Source: Acidobacteriota bacterium (lineage in GTDB: Bacteria; Acidobacteriota; Holophagae; Thermotomaculales; Thermotomaculaceae). Taken from it: a stretch of DNA of 39,703 nt. The DNA lies in assembly GCA_013151025.1 (NCBI GenBank), contig JAADJC010000060.1, positions 1-39,703 on the forward strand. The letters run 5' to 3'. Made by a program: the position numbers and the translations under genes. Below the pieces are notes generated by a model that saw only the letters and a list, made by a program, of their open reading frames with translations, did no database searches and was not told the origin of the DNA. Shown here piece after piece: positions 22,802 through 30,636 of this stretch; the first letter of the stretch is position 1; each line of letters begins with the position of its first letter.

Positions 22802-24154
22802 TTATTGAAAAGGAAGATTCATATTCCTCATCTTTTTCATGGTCTTCATTTTACCAAGAACCGACGGGTTAGACAATTGTTTCATCATTTTTCGCATTTT
22901 AACAAACTGCTTTAAAAGGGCGTTAACTTCCTGTACCGGCCGTCCGCTGCCCCGGGCAATTCGTCTACGACGCTTCCCGTTGATAATGATATGGTTTACT
23001 CGTTCTCTGGGGGTCATGGAGTTGATAATGGCTTCCATGTGAATCATCTTCCTGTCGTCCATCAGCTTTGATGCGTTCTTGACCTGGGACATCCCCGGTA
23101 CCATCGAAAGTATCTTTTCCATGGACCCCATCTTCTTAATCTGTACCAGTTGCTTCCTGAAATCCTCCAGGGAAAACTGATTTTTTGAAATCCTTTTCTG
23201 AAGCTGCTCGGCTTCTTTCTCATCTACCACATCCTGAGCCTTCTCAATGAGGGACAGCATATCGCCCATGCCGAGAATTCGGGATGCCATCCGGTCGGGA
23301 TAAAACGGTTCGAACTCGTCATACTTTTCGCCCACACCGGCAAACTTAATAGGCTTCCCAGTGACATGCTTGACAGAAAGTGCGGCGCCGCCCCGTGCGT
23401 CTCCGTCCAGTTTGGTCAGGATAATGCCGGTTAATTCCAGTTCCGTGCTGAATGCTGCTGCGGATTTGACGGCGTCCTGTCCGGTCATGGAATCAATGGT
23501 GAACAGGATTTCAGTGGGTGAAACCGCCTTGTTGATGTCCTTCAGCTCCTGCATCAGCGCTTCATTTATGTGAAGACGCCCGGCAGTATCCAGAATCACC
23601 ACGTTCATGCCCCGGCCTTCGGCTTCCTTCACCGCCCGCTTTGCGATGGAAACCGGGTTGTGATCGTCACCGGCCTCGAAAAAAGGGACATTGACTGCTT
23701 CCGCCACCACCTTCAACTGATCAATGGCAGCCGGGCGATACACATCCGCCGGTACCAGGAAGGGGAACCAGCCCTTCTTTTTGAGATGCAGTGCAAGTTT
23801 TCCTGCCGACGTGGTTTTACCGGAGCCCTGAAGCCCGACAAGCATAATGATGTTCAGCTTTTTACTGTCGATGACGAGATCTTTCGCCTCAGAACCAAGG
23901 ATATTGACCAGCTCATTATGGACGACCTTGACAAACTGCTGCCCCGGATTGAGCGCTTTGGATACATCCATCCCCAACGCCATTTCCTTGATGGAAGCGG
24001 TGAATTCTTTGACAATTTTGTAGTTTACGTCTGCTTCCAGAAGCGCCATCCGGATTTCCTTCAGTGCATCGGAAACATTTTTTTCAGTCAGCCGTGCCGC
24101 TCCCCGGATTGTCCGGAATGCGTGGTTCAGCTTGTCAGTCAGTTGTTCAAACAT
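22802..24154 (-). CDS. ffh: Signal recognition particle protein Ffh
   Basis: A 450-residue SRP GTPase that binds signal peptides and 4.5S RNA and delivers ribosomes to FtsY. N domain at residues 1-90; G domain with GLQGSGKTT, DTAGRLHINE, TKLDGDARGGAALS and GVGEKYDEFEPF; methionine-rich M domain with the RNA-binding GSGRPVQEVN segment. Length is normal. GAGGGGGA lies upstream of the ATG at a long spacing. First gene of ffh-rpsP-khpA-rimM-trmD. No 4.5S RNA gene was seen in the window. Confidence 0.97.
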   Translation of the reverse strand: MFEQLTDKLNHAFRTIRGAARLTEKNVSDALKEIRMALLEADVNYKIVKEFTASIKEMALGMDVSKALNPGQQFVKVVHNELVNILGSEAKDLVIDSKKLNIIMLVGLQGSGKTTSAGKLALHLKKKGWFPFLVPADVYRPAAIDQLKVVAEAVNVPFFEAGDDHNPVSIAKRAVKEAEGRGMNVVILDTAGRLHINEALMQELKDINKAVSPTEILFTIDSMTGQDAVKSAAAFSTELELTGIILTKLDGDARGGAALSVKHVTGKPIKFAGVGEKYDEFEPFYPDRMASRILGMGDMLSLIEKAQDVVDEKEAEQLQKRISKNQFSLEDFRKQLVQIKKMGSMEKILSMVPGMSQVKNASKLMDDRKMIHMEAIINSMTPRERVNHIIINGKRRRRIARGSGRPVQEVNALLKQFVKMRKMMKQLSNPSVLGKMKTMKKMRNMNLPFQ

Positions 24155-24190
24155 AATGACACAAAATCCCCCTCAAACATTCAGTGACCA

Positions 24191-24218
24191 AGTATAGCAA
24201 CAAAGCCCGGTCTGTCAA
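24191..24218 (-). promoter_or_regulatory. Sigma-70 promoter of the ffh operon
   Basis: On the - strand TTGACA (24218-24213), 16-bp spacer, TATACT (24196-24191). Transcription would start about 30 nt before the ffh ATG. Confidence 0.88.
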
Positions 24219-24757
24219 CTGGAAATCGGGAACGGAAACCGGGGCCGACAGGCTCGGACGCCCAGGCACCGAACGGTGCCGGAACTTCGTCAGTCGCAAC
24301 CAACAGGTTCGCTCTTCCTTGTCCCGACCCCGTTCGGCACCTGGACGCCCAATCCACCGTCCCTCAATTCGCCTCAGCAGCCGAATTGACAGAAGGGGAG
24401 GGTCGTGGACGATTTTATCTTCCACGTATGTATTTTCTTACCTTTGTATTCTTTACGGCTTGGCGAGGATAAACTCTTGCTTGTCAAGTTTGGGACATGG
24501 TCGCATTCTTTGGACTTCCTCCTGATTGTTTGTGAATGAACGAATACTACTTTTCTTTCCGCTCGTTGTCCAGACTTATTATAACATTATACATGTTTTA
24601 AACAGCATTGTTGTTACCTGAAAATCAGGAGTGTGACCGACCAGTTGCGTTGACTGTTTTAATGGAACCTAATGTTGTGATTTTCTCTATGCTTCTTTCT
24701 TGTTCTTGATGTTTTCATAATCTTCCGCTTCCGAACTCAAACTTGGTTTTTCTTTTC
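24219..24757. other. Long intergenic region rich in stem-loops
   Basis: No gene is supported. The left half holds several inverted repeats: GGCACCG-AA-CGGTGCC (24265-24280); the same motif inverted at 24330-24342 (CCGTTCGGCACCT) so that the two can pair over about 50 bases; GGACGCCCA twice (24257 and 24343 regions); TCAATTCG/CGAATTGA (24364-24389); and CGTGGA/TCCACG (about 24404-24425). The right half is AT-rich (TTATTATAACATTATA, about 24578-24593), with a small stem-loop CCTGA-AAA-TCAGG near 24618-24630 and a tract around 24722-24746 that resembles the end of repeat-module copy 4 (AACTCAAACTTG). Confidence 0.55.
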
Positions 24758-24766
24758 TGATATACT
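24758..24766 (+). promoter_or_regulatory. Extended -10 promoter element before the EamA gene
   Basis: TGA followed by TATACT (24761-24766), an extended -10 box 32 bp before the start codon; no good -35 hexamer at the right distance. Confidence 0.5.
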
Positions 24767-24798
24767 GGGGCGCTGAGAATCTGGATGCAGGGAGAGGG

Positions 24799-25734
24799 AT
24801 GAGCCAACAACATGCTGAATCGACTGCTGTAAAAACAACTGAGCTGGTGATTGCGTTCGGACTGGTGTACCTGATATGGGGGTCCACCTATCTGGCAATC
24901 CGCTTCGCGGTGGAAACGCTGCCGCCGTTTCTGATGGCGGGGATCCGTTTTCTCGTTGCCGGTACGCTTTTGTATGGCTGGATGCGAATTCGCGGGGCGA
25001 AACGGCCCACGTTTCGCCATTGGAAATCCACTGCCATTGTCGGGGGCCTGCTGCTGCTTGGCGGGAACGGCGGTGTGGTCTGGGCGGAGCAGATTGTGCC
25101 GTCGGGCATTACGGCTTTGATGATCGCCACGGTTCCCCTGTGGATGGTGTTGCTTTACTGGATGAGCCCCGGCGGAAAGCGGCCGTCTCTGCAGGTTTGG
25201 ATTGGCGTGGTGATTGGCTTTTTCGGGATTGTGCTGCTGGTGAACCCCTTTGCTTCTGTAAATTCGTTCCGGGTGGACCCGGTGGGGGCGGCGGTTTTAT
25301 GTTTCGCGACCATTTCCTGGTCTATTGGCTCAATCTATTCCCGCAACGCGCCCATGCCGCCGGAATCGCTTCTCGCGACGGCAATGGAGATGCTTACCGG
25401 CGGTTTTCTGTTGACCCTTGCCGGTACGGTCAGCGGAGAATGGAACCACCTGAATTTAGCGGCTGCATCCTTTCGTTCCCTTGTGTCGGTGGCCTATCTG
25501 ATTGTGTTCGGTTCATTGGTTGCGTTTTCCGCTTACACGTGGCTGTTAAAACATACAACTCCCGCACGGGTATCCACCTACGCGTATGTAAATCCGGTGA
25601 TTGCCGTTTTCCTAGGATGGGCGTTGGCGGGGGAAACGGTGAACAGCCGGATTGGTGTGGCGGCGACAGTGATTATCTTTGCGGTTGTTCTGATCACAAC
25701 TTACAGGGACAAGCGAGCGTCCTCAACAAAATAA
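24799..25734 (+). CDS. EamA/DMT-family transporter (YedA-like)
   Basis: A 311-residue inner-membrane protein with ten predicted helices in two EamA repeats of about 140 residues. The first repeat opens LVYLIWGSTYLAIRFAVETLPPF, and the motif GGNGGVVWAEQIVPSGITALM is typical of the YedA/RhaT group. Members export or import amino acids and other small metabolites; the substrate cannot be told here. GGGAGAGGG lies directly before the ATG. Monocistronic, ended by the terminator at 25751-25790. Confidence 0.93.
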   Translation: MSQQHAESTAVKTTELVIAFGLVYLIWGSTYLAIRFAVETLPPFLMAGIRFLVAGTLLYGWMRIRGAKRPTFRHWKSTAIVGGLLLLGGNGGVVWAEQIVPSGITALMIATVPLWMVLLYWMSPGGKRPSLQVWIGVVIGFFGIVLLVNPFASVNSFRVDPVGAAVLCFATISWSIGSIYSRNAPMPPESLLATAMEMLTGGFLLTLAGTVSGEWNHLNLAAASFRSLVSVAYLIVFGSLVAFSAYTWLLKHTTPARVSTYAYVNPVIAVFLGWALAGETVNSRIGVAATVIIFAVVLITTYRDKRASSTK

Positions 25735-25750
25735 ATCCTTCCAATTAACA

Positions 25751-25790
25751 CAAAAAAGCCGGGCTTTTTAAAAGCCCGGCTTCGTTTTGT
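25751..25790. terminator. Bidirectional terminator between the EamA gene and pruA
   Basis: Perfect 11-bp stem GCCGGGCTTTT/AAAAGCCCGGC (25758-25768 and 25770-25780) with A6 on the left and a T-rich tail on the right. It serves the converging EamA and pruA genes. Confidence 0.93.
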
Positions 25791-25828
25791 TTGTTCGGAA
25801 GTTGAATCAGGACGGTATCTTACCCATG

Positions 25829-27463
25829 CTATTTCTCTTCCAGAAAGGGATAGCGATAATCCCGGGGCGGATTGAATGTTTCTTTGATGGTGCGCTGGCT
25901 GACCCAGCGGAGCAGGTTCAGCATGGAACCGGCTTTGTCGTTGGTGCCGGATGCCCGGCCTCCGCCGAAGGGCTGCTGTCCCACAACCGCGCCGGTGGGT
26001 TTATCATTGATGTAGAAGTTCCCGGCTGCGTGGACAAGTGCGCGTTCGGCTTGAACTACCGCTGCCCGGTCATGGCCCATGATGGCGCCGGTGAGGGCAT
26101 AGGGGGAGGTGGTGTCGCAGAGTTCCAGTGCTTCTTCAAATTCACTGTCTTTGTATACATAGATGGTGATAACCGGGCCGAAAATTTCTTCTTCGATGGT
26201 TTTGAAGTGAGGATTCTCGGTGAGGATTACTGTGGGTTCGATGAAATAACCGGTGCTGTCGTCACAGGTTCCGCCGATGAGAATCTTTGCATCAGACGCG
26301 GCTTGCGCATAGTCAATGTAGCTTTTTATCGTTTCGTAGGCGCCCCGGTCAATGACTGCGTTGACAAAATTGGTGAAATCTTCCACGTCTCCCATTTTCA
26401 GGCTCTTGATGGTGTCCACAAGTTTGTCTTTGATTTTGGACCACAGGGATTTTGGGATGTAGGCCCGGGAAGCGGCGGAACATTTTTGTCCCTGATATTC
26501 AAACGCGCCCCGGACTATGGCCGTAACCAGTTCGTCCGGATTGGCAGAAGCGTGGGCGAAGATGAAGTCCTTTCCACCTGTTTCACCCACGATGCGGGGA
26601 TACGCTTTGTAGTTGGCAATGTTGTTGCCGATGGTTTTCCACATGCTCTGGAAGGTATTGGTGCTGCCGGTGAAATGAATGCCGGCGAGGTAGGGGCTGG
26701 CAAGTACCGGGTTGCCCACCTGGCTTCCGGAGCCGGGGATGAAGTTGACTACGCCGTCGGGAATGCCTGCTTCCATGAACAGTTTCATCAGTTGGTAGCC
26801 GGAAAATACAGCGGATGATGCCGGTTTCCAGAGGGATACGTTCCCCATGAGCACCGGTGCCGTCGGCAGATTCCCTGCGATGGATGTGAAGTTAAACGGG
26901 GTAATTGCAAAAACAAATCCTTCAAGTCCCCGGTGCTCCAAACGATTCCACATTCCGGTGGGGGAATACATAGGCTGGTCACCATAAATCTGCGCCGCAT
27001 AATTGGCATTGAATCGGAAAAAGTCTATCAATTCACAGGCGGCATCAATCTCTGCCTGAAATGCGTTCTTGCTCTGGTTGAGCATGGTAGCGGCATTGAG
27101 CAGGTCGCGATATGGCCCTGCCAGCAGTTCACCCATGCGAAGGAAAACAGCTGCCCGGTGTTCCCATGGCATGGCGGCCCATTCTTTTCGTGCCTTGTTT
27201 GCCGCGTCCACAGCCATGGAGACTTCTTTTTCTCCGGCTTTGTGGTAGGTGGCCAGGACGTGAGAATGGTTATGGGGCATTACAACTTTTCCCATATTTC
27301 CGGTGCGGATTTCTTTTCCGCCGATAATCAGGGGAATTTCAATTTCCGTAGATTTCAGTTCTTTCAATTTATTCTTCAGGCTTTCTCGCTCAGGAGAGCC
27401 CGGCCGGTATGATTTGATGGGTTCGTTTACCGGTGTCGGGACTTTGAAAATTCCGTTTGCCAT
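25829..27463 (-). CDS. pruA: L-glutamate gamma-semialdehyde dehydrogenase (P5C dehydrogenase)
   Basis: A 544-residue aldehyde dehydrogenase of the ALDH4 type that oxidises glutamate semialdehyde (from proline via P5C) to glutamate with NAD. The catalytic cysteine is C328 in GQKCSAASR and the general base E294 in GETGGKDF. The N-terminal arm (residues 1-50, NEPIKSYRPGSPER) and the C-terminal GQQPFGGGRASGTNDKAG match ALDH4A1/PruA, not the bifunctional PutA. The ATG at 27463 is chosen for GGAGGA just upstream; the longer frame adds 20 unlike residues. No proline dehydrogenase gene is in the window. Confidence 0.95.
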   Translation of the reverse strand: MANGIFKVPTPVNEPIKSYRPGSPERESLKNKLKELKSTEIEIPLIIGGKEIRTGNMGKVVMPHNHSHVLATYHKAGEKEVSMAVDAANKARKEWAAMPWEHRAAVFLRMGELLAGPYRDLLNAATMLNQSKNAFQAEIDAACELIDFFRFNANYAAQIYGDQPMYSPTGMWNRLEHRGLEGFVFAITPFNFTSIAGNLPTAPVLMGNVSLWKPASSAVFSGYQLMKLFMEAGIPDGVVNFIPGSGSQVGNPVLASPYLAGIHFTGSTNTFQSMWKTIGNNIANYKAYPRIVGETGGKDFIFAHASANPDELVTAIVRGAFEYQGQKCSAASRAYIPKSLWSKIKDKLVDTIKSLKMGDVEDFTNFVNAVIDRGAYETIKSYIDYAQAASDAKILIGGTCDDSTGYFIEPTVILTENPHFKTIEEEIFGPVITIYVYKDSEFEEALELCDTTSPYALTGAIMGHDRAAVVQAERALVHAAGNFYINDKPTGAVVGQQPFGGGRASGTNDKAGSMLNLLRWVSQRTIKETFNPPRDYRYPFLEEK

Positions 27464-27644
27464 AACATCCTCCTCCAGCAATCTTAACGGCTTCACTTTA
27501 GTATAGAAGGGTGAGTCAGTCAATGATTTTGGATGAAGAGTCGGCGTTTTGCGTTGGGTGTGGGCGGCAGAAGGGGGAGTTTTCTGTGTCAGGGCCCAAA
27601 TACAAGTGTTTTACATTAATTTATGGGGAGCAGTGGAGAAGGAA

Positions 27645-27668
27645 AAGGCCCCGGATAAGCGGGGCCTT
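27645..27668 (-). terminator. Probable terminator of the two-domain secreted protein gene
   Basis: Stem AAGGCCCCG/CGGGGCCTT (27645-27653 and 27660-27668), 6-base loop, followed on the - strand by a short T-rich tail (TTTTCC). It lies 25 bp past the stop codon of the leftward gene. Confidence 0.7.
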
Positions 27669-27693
27669 GAGGGACCTGTAAAAATGAGACGAT

Positions 27694-28569
27694 TCAGTTG
27701 TTTTTGCTGCCACGGATGCCGGAAAAGAGGGGGATTCCCGCTTCGTCACGCAGCACAAGGATTGTGTCACCGTAACTCACTGTTCGTGCGACAAAAACAG
27801 AGGTGTCTTCATCCAATAAAGTGGTGCAGCCTGTAATAACAACTTCCGTTCCTGTTTCTATGCTGAAACCCTGATTCAGGAGATACCAGTAGGGTGCCAA
27901 TTGAACGTGAATTTCACTTCCGTCGGCAAGGGCAACTGTCAGCTGGTAGCCGGGGTAGGTTCCGGGGGTCATGGAACCGACCAGTACTTCCGTAACAGTC
28001 CCTGTGAGTTCGACCTCGGATGCCACATCATAAAGCAGGTTCTGGTATGTTCCCGGATTTCGGTAGCCATCTGCGGAATTGCGGGATGCTTTCCATGTGG
28101 GATATCCAAGCTCGTCCCGAAGGATGAATGTGGTGTCTCCGGAAATGATTTCTGATGCAATCAGGACGGTTCCGGTTTCCTGCTCCACAATCGAGCCGGT
28201 GACGGTCAGTGTGTCTCCGATATTGAAAGTGATTTCCTGAGCGTTCAGATACCACGAAGGAGCAGTGGAAACGGCTACGGTTGTGCCGTCTTCGAGAAGC
28301 AGCACAAGGTTATGGGTTGCGGCTGCGTCTTCCTGCAGAGAGTAGAACTCAACGACTTCACCGGAAACTGTTGCAACTGTGTTGAGATCAAACAACGTGG
28401 TTCCGTTAGCTGAACCGCCGGCACCATTTCCACTCCCGCCGGCTTGCGTTCCCTGATTGTTTCCGCTGTTGTTCGGACCTGTTCCGTCACAGGTTCCGGA
28501 ACCCATTTGAGCGAATGCCATGCTCGTGGTTACCAACAATACTGCAAGACCTGTTAATACGTTTTTCAT
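27694..28569 (-). CDS. Secreted protein with two OB-like 'LRDExGxPxW' domains
   Basis: A 291-residue exported protein. Residues 1-20 are a signal peptide; residues 21-57 are a Gly/Ser/Asn-rich linker; then come two tandem domains, about 61-162 and 181-286. Each runs 'V-x-G-x-V ... DGT/S ... AP-x-WYL ... G-D/T ... V-x-G ... A-x-x-x-x-x-GD-T-x-x-LRDE-x-G-x-P'. The pattern of short strands around a repeated V-x-G suggests an OB-type barrel; I know no characterised member. Single copies occur in the neighbouring genes at 28819 and 34764. AGGAGG precedes the ATG at 28569; the longer frame adds 13 residues. It has its own sigma-54-like promoter. Function unknown; ligand binding in the periplasm is a guess. 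Confidence 0.82.
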   Translation of the reverse strand: MKNVLTGLAVLLVTTSMAFAQMGSGTCDGTGPNNSGNNQGTQAGGSGNGAGGSANGTTLFDLNTVATVSGEVVEFYSLQEDAAATHNLVLLLEDGTTVAVSTAPSWYLNAQEITFNIGDTLTVTGSIVEQETGTVLIASEIISGDTTFILRDELGYPTWKASRNSADGYRNPGTYQNLLYDVASEVELTGTVTEVLVGSMTPGTYPGYQLTVALADGSEIHVQLAPYWYLLNQGFSIETGTEVVITGCTTLLDEDTSVFVARTVSYGDTILVLRDEAGIPLFSGIRGSKNN

Positions 28570-28607
28570 GTTTCTAATCCTCCTGAACAAGTATTCGTTG
28601 TAATACA

Positions 28608-28625
28608 ATACAAGTAATATGCCAA
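28608..28625 (-). promoter_or_regulatory. Sigma-54-like promoter of the two-domain protein gene
   Basis: On the - strand TTGGCAT, 5 bases, TTGTA: GG (28623-28622) and GT (28611-28610) are ten bases apart. The -12 GC is GT here, so it is weaker than the two promoters near 30.4 kb. A degenerate copy of the palindrome found there lies at 28707-28722. Confidence 0.55.
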
Positions 28626-28743
28626 TGTGTAACTAAAAGAAAATAAAGAGAGAAGAATTATTACGGTATTCGAATCGACGATATGGACGAAGCCATTCAG
28701 TCCTTTTCGACGAAGCTGACGGAGACCTCTTCGTCAAAAAGGT

Positions 28744-28780
28744 AAAAAAAGAGCCCGTTACGGTGAAGTGACGGGCTCTT
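28744..28780 (-). terminator. Intrinsic terminator after the DUF2202 gene
   Basis: Stem AAGAGCCCGT/ACGGGCTCTT (28749-28758 and 28771-28780), extended inward by a few more pairs, followed on the - strand by T7 (complement of 28744-28750). It lies 38 bp past the stop of the leftward DUF2202 gene. Confidence 0.92.
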
Positions 28781-28818
28781 ATATTGCCAATAAAATGGCA
28801 GATGACGTCTATAAGTTT

Positions 28819-29901
28819 TTAGAATCCATTACGTCCCCCTCCCCGGGAACCTCGTCCCCGGCCCTTGCCACCGCAGGTGGAGGAGGTGTTTCCGTTTCCA
28901 TCCAGTACAGTGCCTCTTTCCATGGGGCTGGAGATGATGGAGTCGAAAAGCTCCTGAGAAATGTATTGGGGCGTATACGTTCCGCCATTGTTTGTCAATG
29001 TACGGATAAAGGCACGAAGATGGTTTCTGGAGCCTTTCATCAGGTTCTGGTAAACCATGCGGATATCTTCATTGTCGGCTGCGGCGAGGTCGACCTGCAG
29101 ATCATTTATATCCAGGTCTTCAATGGTCGCACCTACCACAAGGGCATCCTGAAGTGAAGTGCTGCCTTTCTCCACCAGTGAGTTGTAAAGGTCAGTGAAC
29201 TGCTGAGATTGGAAAACGCCTACAGTGGTGTTGGCTGCAGGGTCTTCAAGGCTGTATTTGTCAAGCAGGGCTTTGATCGCGTCCATGTGAGATTGTTCTG
29301 CCTGAGAAATGTTCTGGAAAATATTGATGTTCCATTTTTCAAAAAGAGTGATGTAGACGTCCCGTGCAAGCTTTTCTTCTTCCCTCATATGCAGCAGACC
29401 GCTTATCTCGGTATCATCTAAATCCTGAACCGGAAGGTTCGCGATTGTGGTGCTCATTGTGCCACAGTTGTTTACGTTTCCAGGTGCCGCGTTCATCCCT
29501 CTCCTGCTTACCCACAGCGGGAGCCCTGCTGTGGTTCTGAAATCGTATGTGCTGTCTCCCGTGACGACTTCCCTTGCTATAATCCCTTCGGAACCATCAG
29601 CAAGTGTTGTTATCACGCCAATCACAGAAATGGACTCTCCGGCATCGAAAGAGATGTTTTGCCGGGAAAGATACCATTGTGGAGCGGTTATCATAGCCAG
29701 TTGACGTTCGTCCGACAACTGAATAATTGTGCGGGCCGGATATGTTGTGTCCTGCCCGATTACGGTTGCAGCATAGGTGGCCTCGGCGGTCACGTCATAA
29801 TTCAATGCCTGCCCCATCCCGTTGCCCCGATTTCCGTGCTGTGCCAGTACAGATCCGCTGACAAGTACCAGCATTGCGAGTGCTAAAATCACTTTTTTCA
29901 T
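28819..29901 (-). CDS. Secreted OB-like/DUF2202 ferritin-like fusion protein
   Basis: A 360-residue exported protein. Residues 1-20 are a signal peptide. Residues about 35-132 are one copy of the OB-like domain shared with its neighbours (APQWYL, GESISVIG, FRTTAGLPLW). Residues about 163-322 are a DUF2202 domain, a four-helix ferritin-like fold: candidate metal ligands are the Glu/His residues of HMREEEKLARD (171-181), QAEQSHMDAI (200-209) and NEDIRMVYQNLMKGSRNHLRAF (277-298). The tail (344-360) is Gly/Arg-rich. DUF2202 proteins have no settled function; iron or peroxide chemistry is inferred from the fold. CAGGAGAG precedes the ATG at 29901. Probably co-transcribed with the repeat protein 32 bp upstream. 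Confidence 0.88.
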   Translation of the reverse strand: MKKVILALAMLVLVSGSVLAQHGNRGNGMGQALNYDVTAEATYAATVIGQDTTYPARTIIQLSDERQLAMITAPQWYLSRQNISFDAGESISVIGVITTLADGSEGIIAREVVTGDSTYDFRTTAGLPLWVSRRGMNAAPGNVNNCGTMSTTIANLPVQDLDDTEISGLLHMREEEKLARDVYITLFEKWNINIFQNISQAEQSHMDAIKALLDKYSLEDPAANTTVGVFQSQQFTDLYNSLVEKGSTSLQDALVVGATIEDLDINDLQVDLAAADNEDIRMVYQNLMKGSRNHLRAFIRTLTNNGGTYTPQYISQELFDSIISSPMERGTVLDGNGNTSSTCGGKGRGRGSRGGGRNGF

Positions 29902-29933
29902 TGTTTCTCTCCTGCCTGTTTTTTGACTCAAGG

Positions 29934-30323
29934 TTATTTATCGGATGTTGAAGTTGTGGTGCAAGAGCCGTCTCTGAGTTTTTGTCCCTGCCCTTGTCCG
30001 TTGTTTTGTCCTTTTTTCCCGTTCGTTCCTTTATACTGGTTCTGGGAACCGGCACCGGAGCCGTCTCTGAGCCTCTGTCCCTGACCGCTGTTCTGTCCTT
30101 TTTTCCCGTTTGTTCCTTTGTACTGGTTCTGGGAACCTGCACCGGAACCGTCTCTGAGCCTCTGCCCCTGTCCGTTGACAGCTCTTGATCCCGCTTTCGC
30201 GGATGTTGTATTTGTGCATGTGCGGTTGTTTCTGTTTTTTCCCCGCCCATGTCCGCCAGCCATCAGCGATGTTGTCCCCAATGTCAGTAAAAGCATTGAG
30301 CTGATTAAAAGTGTTTTTTTCAT
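29934..30323 (-). CDS. Small secreted repeat protein (29-residue repeats)
   Basis: A 129-residue exported, probably disordered protein. Residues 1-22 are a signal peptide (ending SLMA). After a basic GHGRGKNRNNRTC stretch come two near-identical 29-residue repeats, 51-79 and 80-108 (GQGQRLRDGSGAGSQNQ ... GTNGKKGQN), then a partial third ending KLRDGSC. The 87-bp units are also nearly identical in DNA, so the array is young. Two cysteines (C36, C121) sit outside the repeats. AAGGAGG precedes the ATG. Transcribed from the leftward sigma-54 promoter at 30364-30380, and by position the counterpart of ZraP, to which it shows no resemblance. Confidence 0.82.
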   Translation of the reverse strand: MKKTLLISSMLLLTLGTTSLMAGGHGRGKNRNNRTCTNTTSAKAGSRAVNGQGQRLRDGSGAGSQNQYKGTNGKKGQNSGQGQRLRDGSGAGSQNQYKGTNGKKGQNNGQGQGQKLRDGSCTTTSTSDK

Positions 30324-30363
30324 TTGAGTCCTCCTTCAAAATTTTTTCCGGCAGAATGGTTAA

Positions 30364-30380
30364 ATGCAAGCTTCATGCCA
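30364..30380 (-). promoter_or_regulatory. Sigma-54 promoter, leftward
   Basis: On the - strand TGGCAT, 5 bases, TTGCAT: the invariant GG (30379-30378) and GC (30367-30366) are exactly ten bases apart. It lies 40 bp before the start of the small repeat protein gene. Confidence 0.85.
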
Positions 30381-30406
30381 GCTATTTCATTGAAAAAAAA
30401 GGTTAT

Positions 30407-30457
30407 TTTCGTCAGAACTGACGAAACCCCTTCCCGTTGCTCGTCAGTTTTGACGAG
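30407..30457. promoter_or_regulatory. Two palindromic enhancer-like sites (UAS)
   Basis: Site 1 (30407-30426): arms TTTCGTCAG and CTGACGAAA around AA. Site 2 (30440-30457): arms CTCGTCA and TGACGAG around GTTT. Both share the core TCGTCAG-n2/3-TGACGA and their centres are 32 bp apart, three helical turns, so two dimers would bind on the same face of DNA. They sit between two divergent sigma-54 promoters, as expected for sites of the NtrC-type regulator encoded at 33400. Confidence 0.85.
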
Positions 30458-30541
30458 TTGGCCCGGTAATGACCTGTTGCAGGTGGAATTAAATTACCAC
30501 TGGCCTGTATAATCACCGGGTGGTCGCAGTGCAGACCGGAA

Positions 30542-30558
30542 TGGCATTGTTCTTGCTT
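30542..30558 (+). promoter_or_regulatory. Sigma-54 promoter, rightward
   Basis: TGGCAT, 5 bases, TTGCTT: GG (30543-30544) and GC (30555-30556) are ten bases apart. It drives the DUF4405-kinase-regulator operon. An extended -10 (TGCTATACT, about 30597-30605) further down could give basal sigma-70 transcription. Confidence 0.85.
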
Positions 30559-30636
30559 GATAATGCGGGGAGCTAGTAATATAGCAGGTGAGCTTCATGC
30601 TATACTGGCCGATAACAGGAAATGGAGTTAAAAAGA

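Noticed and set aside
24257-24351. Possible 4.5S (SRP) RNA next to ffh on the - strand
   Set aside because: The stretch folds well and contains GGTCGGGACAAGGAAG, but the universal GGAAGGAAGCAGCC-type core is absent.
25787-26818. Open frame of 343 codons on the + strand opposite pruA
   Set aside because: Antisense shadow of pruA, with no start site and no domain.
27480-27535. Promoter of pruA on the - strand (TTGACT and TATACT)
   Set aside because: The two boxes are only 12 bases apart, too close for a sigma-70 promoter; the TATACT alone is not enough.
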